NCBI RefSeq assembly: GCF_021603585.1 | Contig: NZ_BQHI01000002.1 | Span: 310,001 to 374,000 of the forward strand | Source of the DNA: Pseudomonas sputi | GTDB lineage: Bacteria; Pseudomonadota; Gammaproteobacteria; Pseudomonadales; Pseudomonadaceae | DNA length: 64,000 bases | Reading direction: 5' to 3' | Shown: one piece after another, positions 49,410 through 58,494 of the stretch | How positions within the stretch are numbered: the first letter of the stretch is position 1 | Layout: the number at the start of each line of letters is the position of its first letter | Translations under genes and position numbers: made by a program | The notes under the pieces: generated by a model | Databases searched by the model: none | Told to the model about the DNA's origin: nothing | The model's input: the letters and a program-made list of their open reading frames with translations, nothing else

Positions 49410-50095
49410 ACAGCATTGCACCGGTCATCACCATCGATGGGCCAAGCGGCTCGGGCAAAGGCACCGTAGCCGGAATTCTGGCCAAGCGTCTGGGCTGGAA
49501 CCTGCTGGACTCCGGTGCGCTGTATCGCCTGTTGGCGTTTGCTGCGCACAACCATGGTGTCGATCTGACCAATGAAGAGCTGCTGAAGAAACTGGCCGCT
49601 CATCTGGATGTGCAGTTCATCGCGGCGACCGACGGTCAGTTGCAACGCATCATTCTGGAGGGTGACGAAGTCAGCGATGTCATCCGCACGGAAAGCGTCG
49701 GTTCCGGTGCTTCGCAAGTGGCTGCATTGCCCGCCGTGCGCGAGGCGCTGCTGCAGCGTCAGCGTGCTTTTCAAGAAGCGCCGGGTCTGGTGGCTGATGG
49801 TCGCGACATGGGCACGGTGGTATTTCCCAATGCGCCCCTGAAGATTTTCCTGACCGCCAGTGCCGAGGAGCGGGCGCGCCGCCGATATTTGCAGTTGAAG
49901 GGCAAAGTCGAGGGTGTTAGTCTGTCGAGTCTGCTAGATGAGATCCGTGCGCGCGACGAGCGTGATACCCAGCGAGCGGTGGCCCCGCTCAAGCCGGCGG
50001 CTGACGCCATACAGCTGGATTCCACGGAGTTGTCCATCGATCAGGTGCTTGAACGCATCATGAGTGAGATTGCCATTCGCGATATCACCGGGTGA
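49406..50095 (+). CDS. cmk: Cytidylate kinase
   Basis: This 229-residue kinase starts at GTG 49406, overlapping the TyrA-AroA stop by 4 bases. The P-loop GPSGSGKGT lies at residues 12-20, with [10 protein letters not shown] and the RRYLQLK lid segment. It phosphorylates CMP and dCMP. A terminator-like hairpin separates it from rpsA. Confidence 0.96.
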   Translation: MNSIAPVITIDGPSGSGKGTVAGILAKRLGWNLLDSGALYRLLAFAAHNHGVDLTNEELLKKLAAHLDVQFIAATDGQLQRIILEGDEVSDVIRTESVGSGASQVAALPAVREALLQRQRAFQEAPGLVADGRDMGTVVFPNAPLKIFLTASAEERARRRYLQLKGKVEGVSLSSLLDEIRARDERDTQRAVAPLKPAADAIQLDSTELSIDQVLERIMSEIAIRDITG

Positions 50096-50098
50096 CCA

Positions 50099-50144
50099 GG
50101 AAGGCCGCAGGGGACCAGTCATAGTCCTGCGGTGGCTTCCTTTA
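50099..50144 (+). terminator. Terminator-like hairpin between cmk and rpsA
   Basis: GGAAGGCCGCAGG (50099-50111) pairs with CCTGCGGTGGCTTCC (50125-50139), with a bulge, around a 13-base loop; TTTAAA follows. The T tract is short, so some read-through into rpsA is likely. Confidence 0.6.
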
Positions 50145-50180
50145 AATGAAACTGACCCGCATCGTCTGGGATGTGGAGAT

Positions 50181-50197
50181 GGGCGTATTTTTCGCCC
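50181..50197 (+). promoter_or_regulatory. Leader hairpin just before the rpsA ribosome-binding site
   Basis: GGGCG (50181-50185) and CGCCC (50193-50197) with an AT-rich loop lie directly upstream of the weak AGGAA ribosome-binding site of rpsA. Ribosomal protein S1 represses its own mRNA in enterics through leader structure; this hairpin could act similarly. Confidence 0.35.
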
Positions 50198-50215
50198 TAA
50201 TCAACAGGAATTAAA

Positions 50216-51901
50216 ATGAGCGAAAGCTTTGCGGAACTCTTTGAAGAAAGCCTAAAGACCCTGAACCTTCAGGCAGGCTCCATCATCACCGCTATTATCG
50301 TTGATATCGATTACCAAGCTGGCTGGGTAACCGTTCATGCTGGTCTGAAGTCCGAAGGGCTGATCCCGCTGGAGCAGTTCTACAACGACGCTGGCGAACT
50401 GACTATCAATGTCGGTGACGAAGTTCATGTTGCGCTGGACGCGGTTGAAGACGGTTTCGGTGAAACCAAGCTGTCCCGTGAAAAAGCCAAGCGCGCTGAA
50501 TGCTGGATCGTTCTGGAAGCAGCCTTCGCAGCTGAGGAAGTGGTCAAGGGCGTTATCAACGGTAAGGTTAAAGGCGGCTTCACTGTCGACGTTAACGGCA
50601 TCCGTGCGTTCCTGCCAGGTTCTCTGGTTGACGTCCGTCCAGTGCGCGACACCACGCACCTGGAAGGCAAAGAGCTGGAATTCAAGGTCATCAAGCTGGA
50701 CCAGAAGCGCAACAACGTTGTCGTTTCCCGTCGCAGCGTCCTGGAAGCCGAGAACTCCGCCGAGCGTGAAGCTCTGCTGGAATCCCTGCAGGAAGGCCAG
50801 CAAGTCAAAGGTATCGTCAAAAACCTCACCGATTACGGCGCATTCGTCGATCTGGGTGGCGTGGACGGCCTGCTGCACATCACCGACATGGCTTGGAAGC
50901 GCATCAAGCATCCTTCCGAGATCGTCAACGTTGGTGACGAAATCGACGTCAAGGTTCTGAAATACGATCGCGAACGCAACCGTGTTTCCCTGGGCCTGAA
51001 GCAACTGGGCGAAGATCCATGGGTTGCTATCAAAGCCCGTTACCCAGAAAGCACTCGCGTTACCGCTCGTGTAACCAACCTGACCGACTACGGCTGCTTC
51101 GCTGAGCTGGAAGAAGGCGTTGAAGGTCTGGTGCACGTTTCGGAAATGGACTGGACCAACAAGAACATCCACCCTTCGAAAGTCGTACAAGTCGGCGACG
51201 AAGTGGAAGTCATGGTTCTGGACATCGACGAAGAGCGTCGTCGTATCTCCCTGGGCATCAAGCAGTGCAAGTCGAACCCATGGGAAGACTTCTCTGGCCA
51301 GTTCAACAAGGGCGACAAGATCTCCGGCACCATCAAGTCGATCACCGATTTCGGTATCTTCATTGGTCTGGACGGCGGCATCGACGGTCTGGTTCACCTG
51401 TCCGACATCTCCTGGAACGAAGTGGGCGAAGAAGCCGTACGTCGTTTCAAGAAGGGCGACGAGCTGGACACCGTTATCCTGTCGGTTGACCCGGAGCGTG
51501 AGCGTATCTCCCTGGGTATCAAGCAACTGGAAAGCGATCCGTTCTCCGAGTACGTCTCGGTTAACGACAAAGGCGCAATCGTTACTGGCACCGTGAAAGA
51601 AGTTGACGCCAAAGGCGCCATCATTGTTCTGGCCGACGATATCGAAGCGACTCTGAAAGCCTCCGAAATCAGCCGTGACCGCGTTGAAGACGCGCGCAAC
51701 GTTCTGAAAGAAGGCCAGCAAGTAGAAGCCAAGATCATCAGCGTTGATCGTAAGAGCCGTGTAATTCAGCTGTCGATCAAATCGAAAGACGATGCTGAAG
51801 AGAAAGAAGCCATCCAGAGCCTGAAAGCAGCTCCGGAAGGCGAAGCAGCTGACACCACCATGGCGGCACTGCTGCGTCAAGCAATGGCCAAACAGAACTG
51901 A
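50216..51901 (+). CDS. rpsA: 30S ribosomal protein S1
   Basis: This 561-residue protein has six S1 (OB-fold) domains spread over its length, for example [11 protein letters not shown] between domains 2 and 3 and repeated GxVxxxxDFGxFVxLxGxxGLxH-type units in domains 3-6. It unfolds and docks mRNA on the 30S subunit. The position between cmk and ihfB is the conserved gamma-proteobacterial order. The frame uses a restricted set of codons as expected of a highly expressed gene. Confidence 0.97.
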   Translation: MSESFAELFEESLKTLNLQAGSIITAIIVDIDYQAGWVTVHAGLKSEGLIPLEQFYNDAGELTINVGDEVHVALDAVEDGFGETKLSREKAKRAECWIVLEAAFAAEEVVKGVINGKVKGGFTVDVNGIRAFLPGSLVDVRPVRDTTHLEGKELEFKVIKLDQKRNNVVVSRRSVLEAENSAEREALLESLQEGQQVKGIVKNLTDYGAFVDLGGVDGLLHITDMAWKRIKHPSEIVNVGDEIDVKVLKYDRERNRVSLGLKQLGEDPWVAIKARYPESTRVTARVTNLTDYGCFAELEEGVEGLVHVSEMDWTNKNIHPSKVVQVGDEVEVMVLDIDEERRRISLGIKQCKSNPWEDFSGQFNKGDKISGTIKSITDFGIFIGLDGGIDGLVHLSDISWNEVGEEAVRRFKKGDELDTVILSVDPERERISLGIKQLESDPFSEYVSVNDKGAIVTGTVKEVDAKGAIIVLADDIEATLKASEISRDRVEDARNVLKEGQQVEAKIISVDRKSRVIQLSIKSKDDAEEKEAIQSLKAAPEGEAADTTMAALLRQAMAKQN

Positions 51902-51917
51902 GTTCTGTCTGATCATT

Positions 51918-51947
51918 AAAAAAGGGCGACTTCGGTCGCCCTTTTTT
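51918..51947 (+). terminator. Rho-independent terminator after rpsA
   Basis: Perfect stem AAAAAAGGGCGAC (51918-51930) and GTCGCCCTTTTTT (51935-51947) with a TTCG tetraloop. Confidence 0.95.
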
Positions 51948-52104
51948 GTGCCTGCGATTTAGTGGGTGCTTCTTCGTGGTCCATCGGTGAAACCATTTCC
52001 TTCGCCGGGCGGTCTGTTTCTTTAATCGGATCAATCGTCTATTCGCGTCTAGGCTTAGGCTGAAGATCGCAGTAGTCGGGCAGGCGCCTGGCATAAGGAA
52101 GTGA

Positions 52105-52383
52105 ATGAACAAGTTTATAGTTCTGGTGGGCATGTTGGTGTTGGCGGGCTGTACTACCAGCGCCAAGACCCATGCGGTACGCGGAGTGAGTGGCATCGAG
52201 GTTGACTGCTCAGGCTTGGGTTCGGGCTGGGAGCGGTGTCAGAAGCGCGCCGCCAAGGAATGCAAGGGAGCCGGTTACAAGGTGATCACGCGGTCTGATG
52301 ATGCGCGGGATGAAGATGAGTTTCCCTTTGGCTTCAATCCGGCAGGCTACGTCACTCGAACCATGTTGGTGATTTGTCGGTGA
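52105..52383 (+). CDS. Small lipoprotein of unknown function
   Basis: This 92-residue protein has a lipoprotein signal peptide ending LVLAGC (Cys near residue 16), then a short Cys-containing domain (DCSGLGSGWERCQKRAAKECKG). It is expected in the envelope, with three or four cysteines that could form disulfides. Its family is not recognised. It lies between rpsA and ihfB in this strain. Confidence 0.75.
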   Translation: MNKFIVLVGMLVLAGCTTSAKTHAVRGVSGIEVDCSGLGSGWERCQKRAAKECKGAGYKVITRSDDARDEDEFPFGFNPAGYVTRTMLVICR

Positions 52384-52493
52384 GTGAGCGTTGGTGGGCT
52401 TGTGATCCGATGCCCTGAAAATGGGCGTTTCGGCGAGCGGAAAGATATGTCAAGCCCTGGGCTGTTCAAAATCTTCCGGGCGTGCTAAAACCT

Positions 52494-52521
52494 TTCAAGC
52501 GCTGACCTAGCTGCTTGAAAA
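52494..52521 (+). promoter_or_regulatory. Inverted repeat upstream of ihfB
   Basis: Perfect 8-base inverted repeat TTTCAAGC (52494-52501) and GCTTGAAA (52514-52521) with a 12-base spacer ends 13 bases before the ihfB start. It may be a protein-binding site or leader hairpin; no T tract follows. Confidence 0.35.
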
Positions 52522-52534
52522 AGAAGGGAAAAAT

Positions 52535-52831
52535 ATGACGAAGTCGGAGTTGATCGAACGAATTGTCACCCATCAAGGGCTGCTCTCATCCAAAGATGTG
52601 GAGCTGGCCATCAAGACCATGCTTGAGCAAATGTCCCAGTGTCTGGCCACGGGGGATCGTATCGAGATCCGTGGTTTTGGCAGTTTTTCCTTGCACTATC
52701 GTGCGCCGCGCGTCGGTCGTAACCCAAAGACCGGTCAGTCCGTCAGCCTTGACGGAAAATTTGTTCCGCATTTCAAGCCAGGCAAAGAGCTGCGTGATCG
52801 CGTGAATGAAGAAGAGGATGAGGGGGCTTGA
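52535..52831 (+). CDS. ihfB: Integration host factor subunit beta
   Basis: This 98-residue DNA-bending protein of the HU/IHF family starts [23 protein letters not shown]. It has the arm segment [26 protein letters not shown], where the intercalating Pro lies. With IhfA it forms the heterodimer that sharply bends DNA in replication, recombination and sigma54 promoters. The LapA-family gene follows 27 bases after its stop. Confidence 0.96.
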   Translation: MTKSELIERIVTHQGLLSSKDVELAIKTMLEQMSQCLATGDRIEIRGFGSFSLHYRAPRVGRNPKTGQSVSLDGKFVPHFKPGKELRDRVNEEEDEGA

Positions 52832-52858
52832 TGGTCGCCGTTACGCAAGGAGCCGCTA

Positions 52859-53098
52859 ATGAGTAATCTCAAGCGCATTTTTCTTTCCGTTTTAATTCTA
52901 TTGCTGGTATTGGTGATCCTTGCGTTCGTTCTCGAAAATCAGCAATCGGTCTCCCTGTTGTTTCTTGGCTGGGCAGGGCCGCAACTTCCGGTGTCAGTGA
53001 TTACAGTTGGTGCTTTGCTGGTGGGCATGCTGATCGGGCCGGTTTTTGGCTGGTTTCTGGGACGTACGTCCAGAGGCTCACGTAAGCGTCTTGTCTGA
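52859..53098 (+). CDS. LapA-family (DUF1049) small membrane protein
   Basis: This 79-residue protein has two transmembrane segments (about 6-28 and 42-64) and a basic tail (GRTSRGSRKRLV), the DUF1049/LapA-domain pattern. In enterics LapA (YciS) forms the LapA/B pair that controls LPS synthesis through FtsH and LpxC. It should not be confused with the adhesin LapA. Its position by the O-antigen genes fits an LPS-related role, but no LapB follows here. Confidence 0.85.
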   Translation: MSNLKRIFLSVLILLLVLVILAFVLENQQSVSLLFLGWAGPQLPVSVITVGALLVGMLIGPVFGWFLGRTSRGSRKRLV

Positions 53099-53176
53099 TT
53101 ACGACATGGAAAGGAAGGCGAACTAAACTTTAGCCACTGCTTGTCTATATCCATTAGTAAAACGTTCATTAAGCTG

Positions 53177-53182
53177 TAAAAT
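53177..53182 (+). promoter_or_regulatory. Candidate -10 box for the rfb genes
   Basis: TAAAAT at 53177-53182 in the 229-base leader before rfbB; the -35 at 17 bases (TTAGTA) is poor. Read-through from ihfB/lapA is an alternative. Confidence 0.3.
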
Positions 53183-53327
53183 GCTGCGCTTGTCCGATAG
53201 TGGCCTATTCCCACGTCGGTACGGACTGATTCTGTCAGAAGCCGGCTGGACTGATGGCTTTTGCATTGTATGGATTAGACAGTGCTCGGTTGGCAGCCCT
53301 GTCAGCAACTCAAGGGTATGGTTTCGC

Positions 53328-54404
53328 GTGAAAATTCTAGTAACCGGCGGAGCCGGGTTCATCGGCTCAGCTGTTATCCGTCATATCATCTCCAACACTA
53401 CCGACGCAGTGGTAAACGTCGACAAGCTGACGTATGCCGGTAACCTTGAGTCGTTGGCCGAAGTCAGCGGAAACTCGCGTTACACGTTCGAGCGCGTCGA
53501 CATCTGCGACCGTGAGCAGATCGACCGTGTCCTGCGTGAGCACCAACCGGATGCGATCATGCATCTGGCCGCAGAGTCTCACGTGGATCGCTCCATCTCG
53601 GGGCCTTCCGAGTTCATTCAAACCAATATCATTGGTACTTACACACTGCTGGAAGCTGCACGCCATTATTGGGCTGCGCTGGATGATGCGCGCAAGGCAG
53701 CTTTCCGCTTTCACCACATCTCTACGGACGAAGTTTACGGCGACCTCGAAGGTCCGGAAGATCTCTTCACCGAAACCACTCCCTATCAGCCAAGTTCGCC
53801 GTATTCGGCAAGCAAGGCCAGCTCCGATCATCTGGTCCGCGCCTGGGCTCGTACCTACGGCTTGCCGACGCTTGTGACTAACTGCTCGAACAACTACGGT
53901 CCTTGCCACTTCCCCGAAAAGTTGATCCCGTTGATCATTCTCAATGCGCTGGAAGGCAAGCCGTTGCCGGTCTACGGCAAAGGAAACCAGGTACGTGACT
54001 GGCTTTATGTGGAAGATCACGCCCGTGCGCTTTACAAGGTCGTGACCGAAGGCGTCGTTGGCGAGACGTATAACATTGGCGGTCACAACGAAAAGCAGAA
54101 TATTGAAGTCGTGAACACTCTATGTGCTCTTCTCGACGAATTGCGTCCCGACTCTGCGCATCGCCCGCATGCGAGCCTGATCACTTACGTTCAGGATCGT
54201 CCGGGTCACGATCAGCGCTATGCCATTGATGCCAGCAAGATTCAGCGTGAACTGGGCTGGACGCCGGAAGAAACCTTTGAAACCGGCATTCGCAAGACCG
54301 TCGAGTGGTACCTGAACAACACTGAATGGGTCGCTCACGTCAAAAGCGGAAGCTACCAGCAGTGGATCGACCAGAACTACGCAGATCGCTCGACCAAGGC
54401 ATGA
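53328..54404 (+). CDS. rfbB: dTDP-glucose 4,6-dehydratase
   Basis: This 358-residue extended SDR has the GGAGFIGS dinucleotide loop (residues 7-14), the STDEVYGDL catalytic segment and [12 protein letters not shown] (Tyr/Lys pair). It converts dTDP-glucose to dTDP-4-keto-6-deoxyglucose. GTG 53328 was chosen because the Rossmann loop must start at the N terminus; the frame stays open upstream. It overlaps rfbD by 4 bases (ATGA), so rfbB, rfbD and rfbA are co-translated. Confidence 0.96.
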   Translation: MKILVTGGAGFIGSAVIRHIISNTTDAVVNVDKLTYAGNLESLAEVSGNSRYTFERVDICDREQIDRVLREHQPDAIMHLAAESHVDRSISGPSEFIQTNIIGTYTLLEAARHYWAALDDARKAAFRFHHISTDEVYGDLEGPEDLFTETTPYQPSSPYSASKASSDHLVRAWARTYGLPTLVTNCSNNYGPCHFPEKLIPLIILNALEGKPLPVYGKGNQVRDWLYVEDHARALYKVVTEGVVGETYNIGGHNEKQNIEVVNTLCALLDELRPDSAHRPHASLITYVQDRPGHDQRYAIDASKIQRELGWTPEETFETGIRKTVEWYLNNTEWVAHVKSGSYQQWIDQNYADRSTKA

Positions 54405-55294
54405 AAATCCTCCTACTGGGTAAAAATGGTCAGGTAGGGTGGGAGCTGCAACGCTCCCTTGCGCCGCTTGGTGAGTTGGTTGCGCTGGATCGTCATGCTG
54501 TCGATGGCTTGTGTGGTGATTTGTCGGATCTCGAAGCCTTGCGTGCGACGATCCGCACGCTTAAACCAGATGTCATTGTCAATGCCGCCGCATACACCGC
54601 AGTTGATAAGGCCGAATCTGAAGTGGAGATGGCCGATCGTATCAATGGCCATGCATGTAAGCTCATGGCTGAAGAGGCGGCTTTGCTGGGTGCTTGGCTG
54701 ATCCATTACTCAACCGATTACGTGTTCAGTGGTGAGGGCTCCATGCCATGGCTGGAGACCGATGCCGTTGCACCGGTCAACCATTACGGTGCGAGCAAGC
54801 TCGCGGGTGAGCAGGCAATCATTTCATCAGGCTGCAAGCATCTGATTTTCCGAACCAGCTGGGTCTACGGTGCTCGCGGCAATAACTTCGCCAAGACCAT
54901 GCTACGGCTGGCAAAAGATCGCGAAACGCTAAGTGTGATTGCCGATCAGGTCGGAGCGCCTACGGGTGCTGACCTGATCGCCGATGTCACGGCAATCGCG
55001 ATTCGCAATGTGCTAAAGCAGCCGGAACTGGCGGGTTTGTATCACCTCGCAGCGAGTGGCGAAGTATCGTGGCATGGCTATGCAAGTCATGTCATCGCGT
55101 TTGCCCGGGATAATGGTGAGCAGCTTGTTGTTACTGAGATCAATCCGATCGATACAACGGCGTATCCAACACCCGCTCGTCGGCCTCTAAACTCGCGTTT
55201 GAATACTCGGAAGTTGCGCGACAATTTTTCTCTACACTTGCCGGATTGGCAAAGTGGTGTAACCCGAATGCTTAGGGAAGTTCTTAATAAATGA
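54401..55294 (+). CDS. rfbD: dTDP-4-dehydrorhamnose reductase
   Basis: This 297-residue SDR has [10 protein letters not shown] as the nucleotide loop, [10 protein letters not shown] and [10 protein letters not shown]. It reduces dTDP-4-keto-L-rhamnose to dTDP-L-rhamnose, normally after RfbC; rfbC is not in this window. It overlaps rfbB and rfbA by 4 bases on each side. Confidence 0.95.
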   Translation: MKILLLGKNGQVGWELQRSLAPLGELVALDRHAVDGLCGDLSDLEALRATIRTLKPDVIVNAAAYTAVDKAESEVEMADRINGHACKLMAEEAALLGAWLIHYSTDYVFSGEGSMPWLETDAVAPVNHYGASKLAGEQAIISSGCKHLIFRTSWVYGARGNNFAKTMLRLAKDRETLSVIADQVGAPTGADLIADVTAIAIRNVLKQPELAGLYHLAASGEVSWHGYASHVIAFARDNGEQLVVTEINPIDTTAYPTPARRPLNSRLNTRKLRDNFSLHLPDWQSGVTRMLREVLNK

Positions 55295-56181
55295 CCACGA
55301 CAAATCGTAAAGGCATCATTCTCGCCGGCGGCTCAGGTACGCGCCTGCACCCGTTGACCCTTGGTGTTTCCAAGCAGATGCTGCCGATCTACGACAAGCC
55401 GATGATCTTTTATCCGCTGTCGGTTTTGATGCTGGCCGGAATGCGCGAAATCCTGATCATTTCCACCCCGGAAGATTTGCCTTGTTTCCGTAAGTTGCTG
55501 GGCGATGGCAGCCTTTACGGAATCAAGCTGACTTACGCCGTGCAGCCGAGCCCGGACGGTCTGGCGCAGGCCTTCATCATTGGTGAGGAGTTCATCGGAA
55601 AGGATCCTTGCTGTCTGATCCTGGGCGATAACATCTTTTATGGTCAGCACTTTTCTGACAACTTGCGTTCGGCCAGCTCTCAACAGCACGGCGCGACTGT
55701 ATTCGGTTATCACGTTTCCGACCCCGAGCGTTTCGGTGTCGTGGAGTTCGATGCGTCCGGTCGCGCTTTGAGTATTGAAGAGAAACCACTGAAGCCAAAA
55801 TCCAGCTATGCGGTTACAGGTCTTTATTTCTATGACAATCAAGTCGTGGAGATCGCCAAGAACATCAAGCCTTCCGAGCGGGGAGAGCTGGAGATCACTG
55901 ATGTGAATCGCGCCTATCTAGAGCAGAAATCGCTGAATGTCGAGATGCTCGGTCGCGGTTTTGCCTGGCTGGATACGGGTACTCACGACTCTTTGCTTGA
56001 AGCCAGTCACTTCGTTCATACCATTGAGCAACGCCAGGGTTTGAAAGTGGCCTGCCTGGAAGAAATTGCGTACCACAATGGCTGGATCACCGCCGATCAG
56101 CTGGCTGAGCAAGCTGATGCCTTGAAGAAGACGGGCTACGGTCAATACTTGCAGAAGTTGCTGGACTCGCCTTCTCACTGA
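55291..56181 (+). CDS. rfbA: Glucose-1-phosphate thymidylyltransferase
   Basis: This 296-residue nucleotidyltransferase has the [11 protein letters not shown] loop and the LGDNIFYG and ERFGVVEFD motifs of RfbA. It makes dTDP-glucose from dTTP and Glc-1-P, the first step toward dTDP-rhamnose. The following glycosyltransferase starts 58 bases downstream. Confidence 0.97.
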   Translation: MTTTNRKGIILAGGSGTRLHPLTLGVSKQMLPIYDKPMIFYPLSVLMLAGMREILIISTPEDLPCFRKLLGDGSLYGIKLTYAVQPSPDGLAQAFIIGEEFIGKDPCCLILGDNIFYGQHFSDNLRSASSQQHGATVFGYHVSDPERFGVVEFDASGRALSIEEKPLKPKSSYAVTGLYFYDNQVVEIAKNIKPSERGELEITDVNRAYLEQKSLNVEMLGRGFAWLDTGTHDSLLEASHFVHTIEQRQGLKVACLEEIAYHNGWITADQLAEQADALKKTGYGQYLQKLLDSPSH

Positions 56182-56239
56182 TTCGAATAACAAAGCGTTT
56201 TCGGGTGAGAAAGTTAAAATCGGTGTAGGCGGGAAGGGC

Positions 56240-57163
56240 ATGCCAGTAAAACATCCCAAGGTTGCGGTTTTGCTGGCGGCCTTCAATGGAATGCAGTGGA
56301 TCGAAGAGCAACTCGATTCGATTCTTCGACAGTCCGGTGTAGACCTGAGCGTCTATATCAGTGTTGATCCCTCGACTGATGGTACCGAGGCCTGGTGCCT
56401 CGCCTATGCGGCCAGGTGCCAGGGTGTTCATGTGCTCCCTGGCGTCGGTGCGTTCGGTGGTGCCGCGCGCAACTTTTTCAGATTGATCCGTGATGTATCC
56501 CTCGAAGAATACGACTACATCGCGTTCTCCGATCAGGATGATGTCTGGTATCAGGACAAGCTCGAGAGGGCGATCGGCGAAATTCAGGCGCGAAGCGTGG
56601 ATGCCTACTCCAGCAATGTTGTTGCGTTCTGGCCGGATGGCCGCACACAACTGCTGGACAAGGCTCAGCCCCAGACCTCCTGGGATTTCCTGTTCGAGGC
56701 CGCTGGGCCGGGATGTACATACGTCTTCACTCGTGAGCTGGCGCATCCACTCAGGGCCGCCATGCTGGGGAGCTGGGGTGACTTGCAGAAGGTCACTCTC
56801 CACGATTGGTATTTTTACGCTTTCGCACGCAGCCGCGGATTCCGCTGGTTCATCGACGCGCGTCCCTCCATGGATTATCGCCAGCATGAAAGTAACCAGG
56901 TTGGCGCGAACGCCGGCATCGGTTCTCTGCTCATGCGTTACAAGACCATTCATGACGGGTGGTGGTTTTCTCAGGTCAGGCAGATCGTTCGGCTGGTGGG
57001 GCTTGATCGAAATTCATTTGTCGAGCCTTGGCTGCCTTTGGGGCGCCGGCAACTGATAAAACTTTCGTTCAGCGCCAGAGACTGTCGGCGAAGGGTACGG
57101 GACAAGCTGTTTTTCTTTTGTATCTGCTGGGCTACGGCGCTGGTTGGAAGCAAGGCTAAATGA
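56240..57163 (+). CDS. GT2-family glycosyltransferase
   Basis: This 307-residue GT-A glycosyltransferase has the GT2 start VAVLLAAFNGMQWIEEQL, the nucleotide-binding region and DQDD (SDQDDVW) as the metal-binding motif. It resembles the second GT2 of this window (58491-59498), so the two are probably paralogs. It should add a sugar, perhaps rhamnose, to a surface glycan, though donor and acceptor cannot be read. Its stop overlaps the next gene by 4 bases. Confidence 0.88.
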   Translation: MPVKHPKVAVLLAAFNGMQWIEEQLDSILRQSGVDLSVYISVDPSTDGTEAWCLAYAARCQGVHVLPGVGAFGGAARNFFRLIRDVSLEEYDYIAFSDQDDVWYQDKLERAIGEIQARSVDAYSSNVVAFWPDGRTQLLDKAQPQTSWDFLFEAAGPGCTYVFTRELAHPLRAAMLGSWGDLQKVTLHDWYFYAFARSRGFRWFIDARPSMDYRQHESNQVGANAGIGSLLMRYKTIHDGWWFSQVRQIVRLVGLDRNSFVEPWLPLGRRQLIKLSFSARDCRRRVRDKLFFFCICWATALVGSKAK

Positions 57164-58122
57164 TCGGTTCTCAAGTTTTGGTGACGGGCGCGACCGGGTT
57201 TGTCGGAGAGGCGCTTGTGTTTCGACTGCTGCGGGACAAGGTATTCAGCCCTGTCGCTGCTGTGCGCGGCGAAACGAGGTTGAGTGGTCTATGCCAGATT
57301 GTGACATTTGACATGGGGGACAAGGTCCTGCTCCCTCCTCTGGCTGGCATTGACGTGGTTGTTCATTGTGCTGCGAGAGTGCATGTGATGAATGAGTCGG
57401 CAGAGGGGGCTCTTGAGCGGTTTCGCAAAATCAATGTCGAAGGGACTGTTCGTCTGGCACGCAGTGCAGCTGAAGCTGGCGTTAAAAGATTCATTTTCGT
57501 CAGTTCGATCAAGGTCAATGGTGAAATGACCCTGCCGGGACTTGTCTTCAAGGCGGACGATGTACCGGCGCCGCTCGATCCTTACGGCCTGTCAAAACGC
57601 GAAGCAGAGGACGCCTTGCGAGCAATCAGCGTCGAAACGGGTATGGAGGTCGTCGTCATCCGGCCGCCATTGGTCTACGGCCCCGGTGTCGGGGCCAATT
57701 TCCTGAGCATGATGCGCTGGCTTGAACGAGGTACTCCGTTACCGCTTGGGGCGATACATAACCATCGCAGCCTTGTTGCGCTTGAGAATCTGGTGGATTT
57801 GCTCAATGTCTGCATCAGTCATCCAGAGGCGGCGGGAAACACCTTTCTGGTCAGTGATGGAGAAGACTTGTCCACTACTCAATTGCTCACGCGTATGGCG
57901 AGTGCCCTGGGTGTAAAGCCTCGCTTGCTGTCGATTCCTTCCTGGGTGTTGAAGACGGGCGCATCGCTGATCGGTCGTGCTGATCTCGCGCAGCGATTGT
58001 GTGGGTCATTGCAGGTCGATATCAGTAAAACTATCGATAGGCTGGGGTGGTCGCCTGTCATTGGCGTCGATGATGCGTTGAAGCGGACGGCGTGCCAGTA
58101 TCACTCGCGGCAGCGTACTTGA
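57160..58122 (+). CDS. Sugar-nucleotide SDR (epimerase/dehydratase family, WbpV-like)
   Basis: This 320-residue extended SDR has the TGATGFVGEAL nucleotide loop and YGLSKREAEDAL as the Tyr/Lys pair. It resembles the 4-ketoreductase/epimerase group (WbpV/Wbi type) usually paired with a WbpL glycosyl-phosphate transferase; no such transferase follows here. It should modify a UDP- or dTDP-sugar. Its start overlaps the preceding GT2 stop by 4 bases. Confidence 0.82.
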   Translation: MIGSQVLVTGATGFVGEALVFRLLRDKVFSPVAAVRGETRLSGLCQIVTFDMGDKVLLPPLAGIDVVVHCAARVHVMNESAEGALERFRKINVEGTVRLARSAAEAGVKRFIFVSSIKVNGEMTLPGLVFKADDVPAPLDPYGLSKREAEDALRAISVETGMEVVVIRPPLVYGPGVGANFLSMMRWLERGTPLPLGAIHNHRSLVALENLVDLLNVCISHPEAAGNTFLVSDGEDLSTTQLLTRMASALGVKPRLLSIPSWVLKTGASLIGRADLAQRLCGSLQVDISKTIDRLGWSPVIGVDDALKRTACQYHSRQRT

Positions 58123-58168
58123 GTGGAGACGGCTGACCGTTGATGGCCTTTGCCTGCTACTTCGACAT

Positions 58169-58189
58169 TGGCAAACTGCCACCCTTTTT
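58169..58189 (+). terminator. Weak terminator after the SDR gene
   Basis: Short stem TGGCA (58169-58173) and TGCCA (58177-58181), then CCC and TTTTT. The stem is only 5 bases, so termination would be partial. Confidence 0.35.
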
Positions 58190-58354
58190 CTAACGATGGC
58201 GGCTTGATACCCTACGCGCCGCCACCGCGGCGCTCATCTCTGCTCTGCTCTGCAATATTCACGTTATCCATGTCTTGTCGGGGCTGACGGTCCTGCTTCC
58301 AGCGTTTGCAAAGCGATAATGTCACTGGGCTATCAAATGGCAATGTTTCGTCGT

Positions 58355-58360
58355 TATAAT
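58355..58360 (+). promoter_or_regulatory. Candidate -10 box for the GT2-wzm-wzt unit
   Basis: A perfect TATAAT lies about 30 bases before the small reading frame at 58390. No good -35 was seen at 16-18 bases, but the hexamer and its place after a likely terminator suggest a second promoter in the locus. Confidence 0.4.
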
Positions 58361-58389
58361 TGCACATTTTGCGCAGCTGGAAGTGGCGC

Positions 58390-58494
58390 ATGAGCCGTTC
58401 CGATGGCGCTCTCCTTGTACGTCGAATGCTCGCTCGTGTTGAACGAATCGGCACAGGTGAAATTTTCTCCTTTAAGCAACGGAGTGCTCGGTGA
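58390..58494 (+). CDS. Possible 34-residue leader ORF overlapping the GT2 start
   Basis: From ATG 58390 (GGAAG ribosome-binding site about 8 bases before) a frame of 34 residues runs to TGA 58492-58494, which overlaps the GTG start (58491) of the second GT2 by 4 bases (GTGA). The product is basic (RRMLARVERIGTGEIFSFKQ). It may couple translation of the glycosyltransferase, or be a remnant of a longer gene. No homolog is known to me. Confidence 0.4.
   Translation: MSRSDGALLVRRMLARVERIGTGEIFSFKQRSAR

Larger units (their letters stand above)
58123..58389. other. Gap between the SDR and second GT2 genes
   Basis: No gene is seen in these bases. A weak hairpin with T tract (58169-58189) may end the SDR transcript, and a TATAAT at 58355-58360 may start the next one. 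A WbpL-type gene, expected here from related loci, is missing. Confidence 0.6.
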
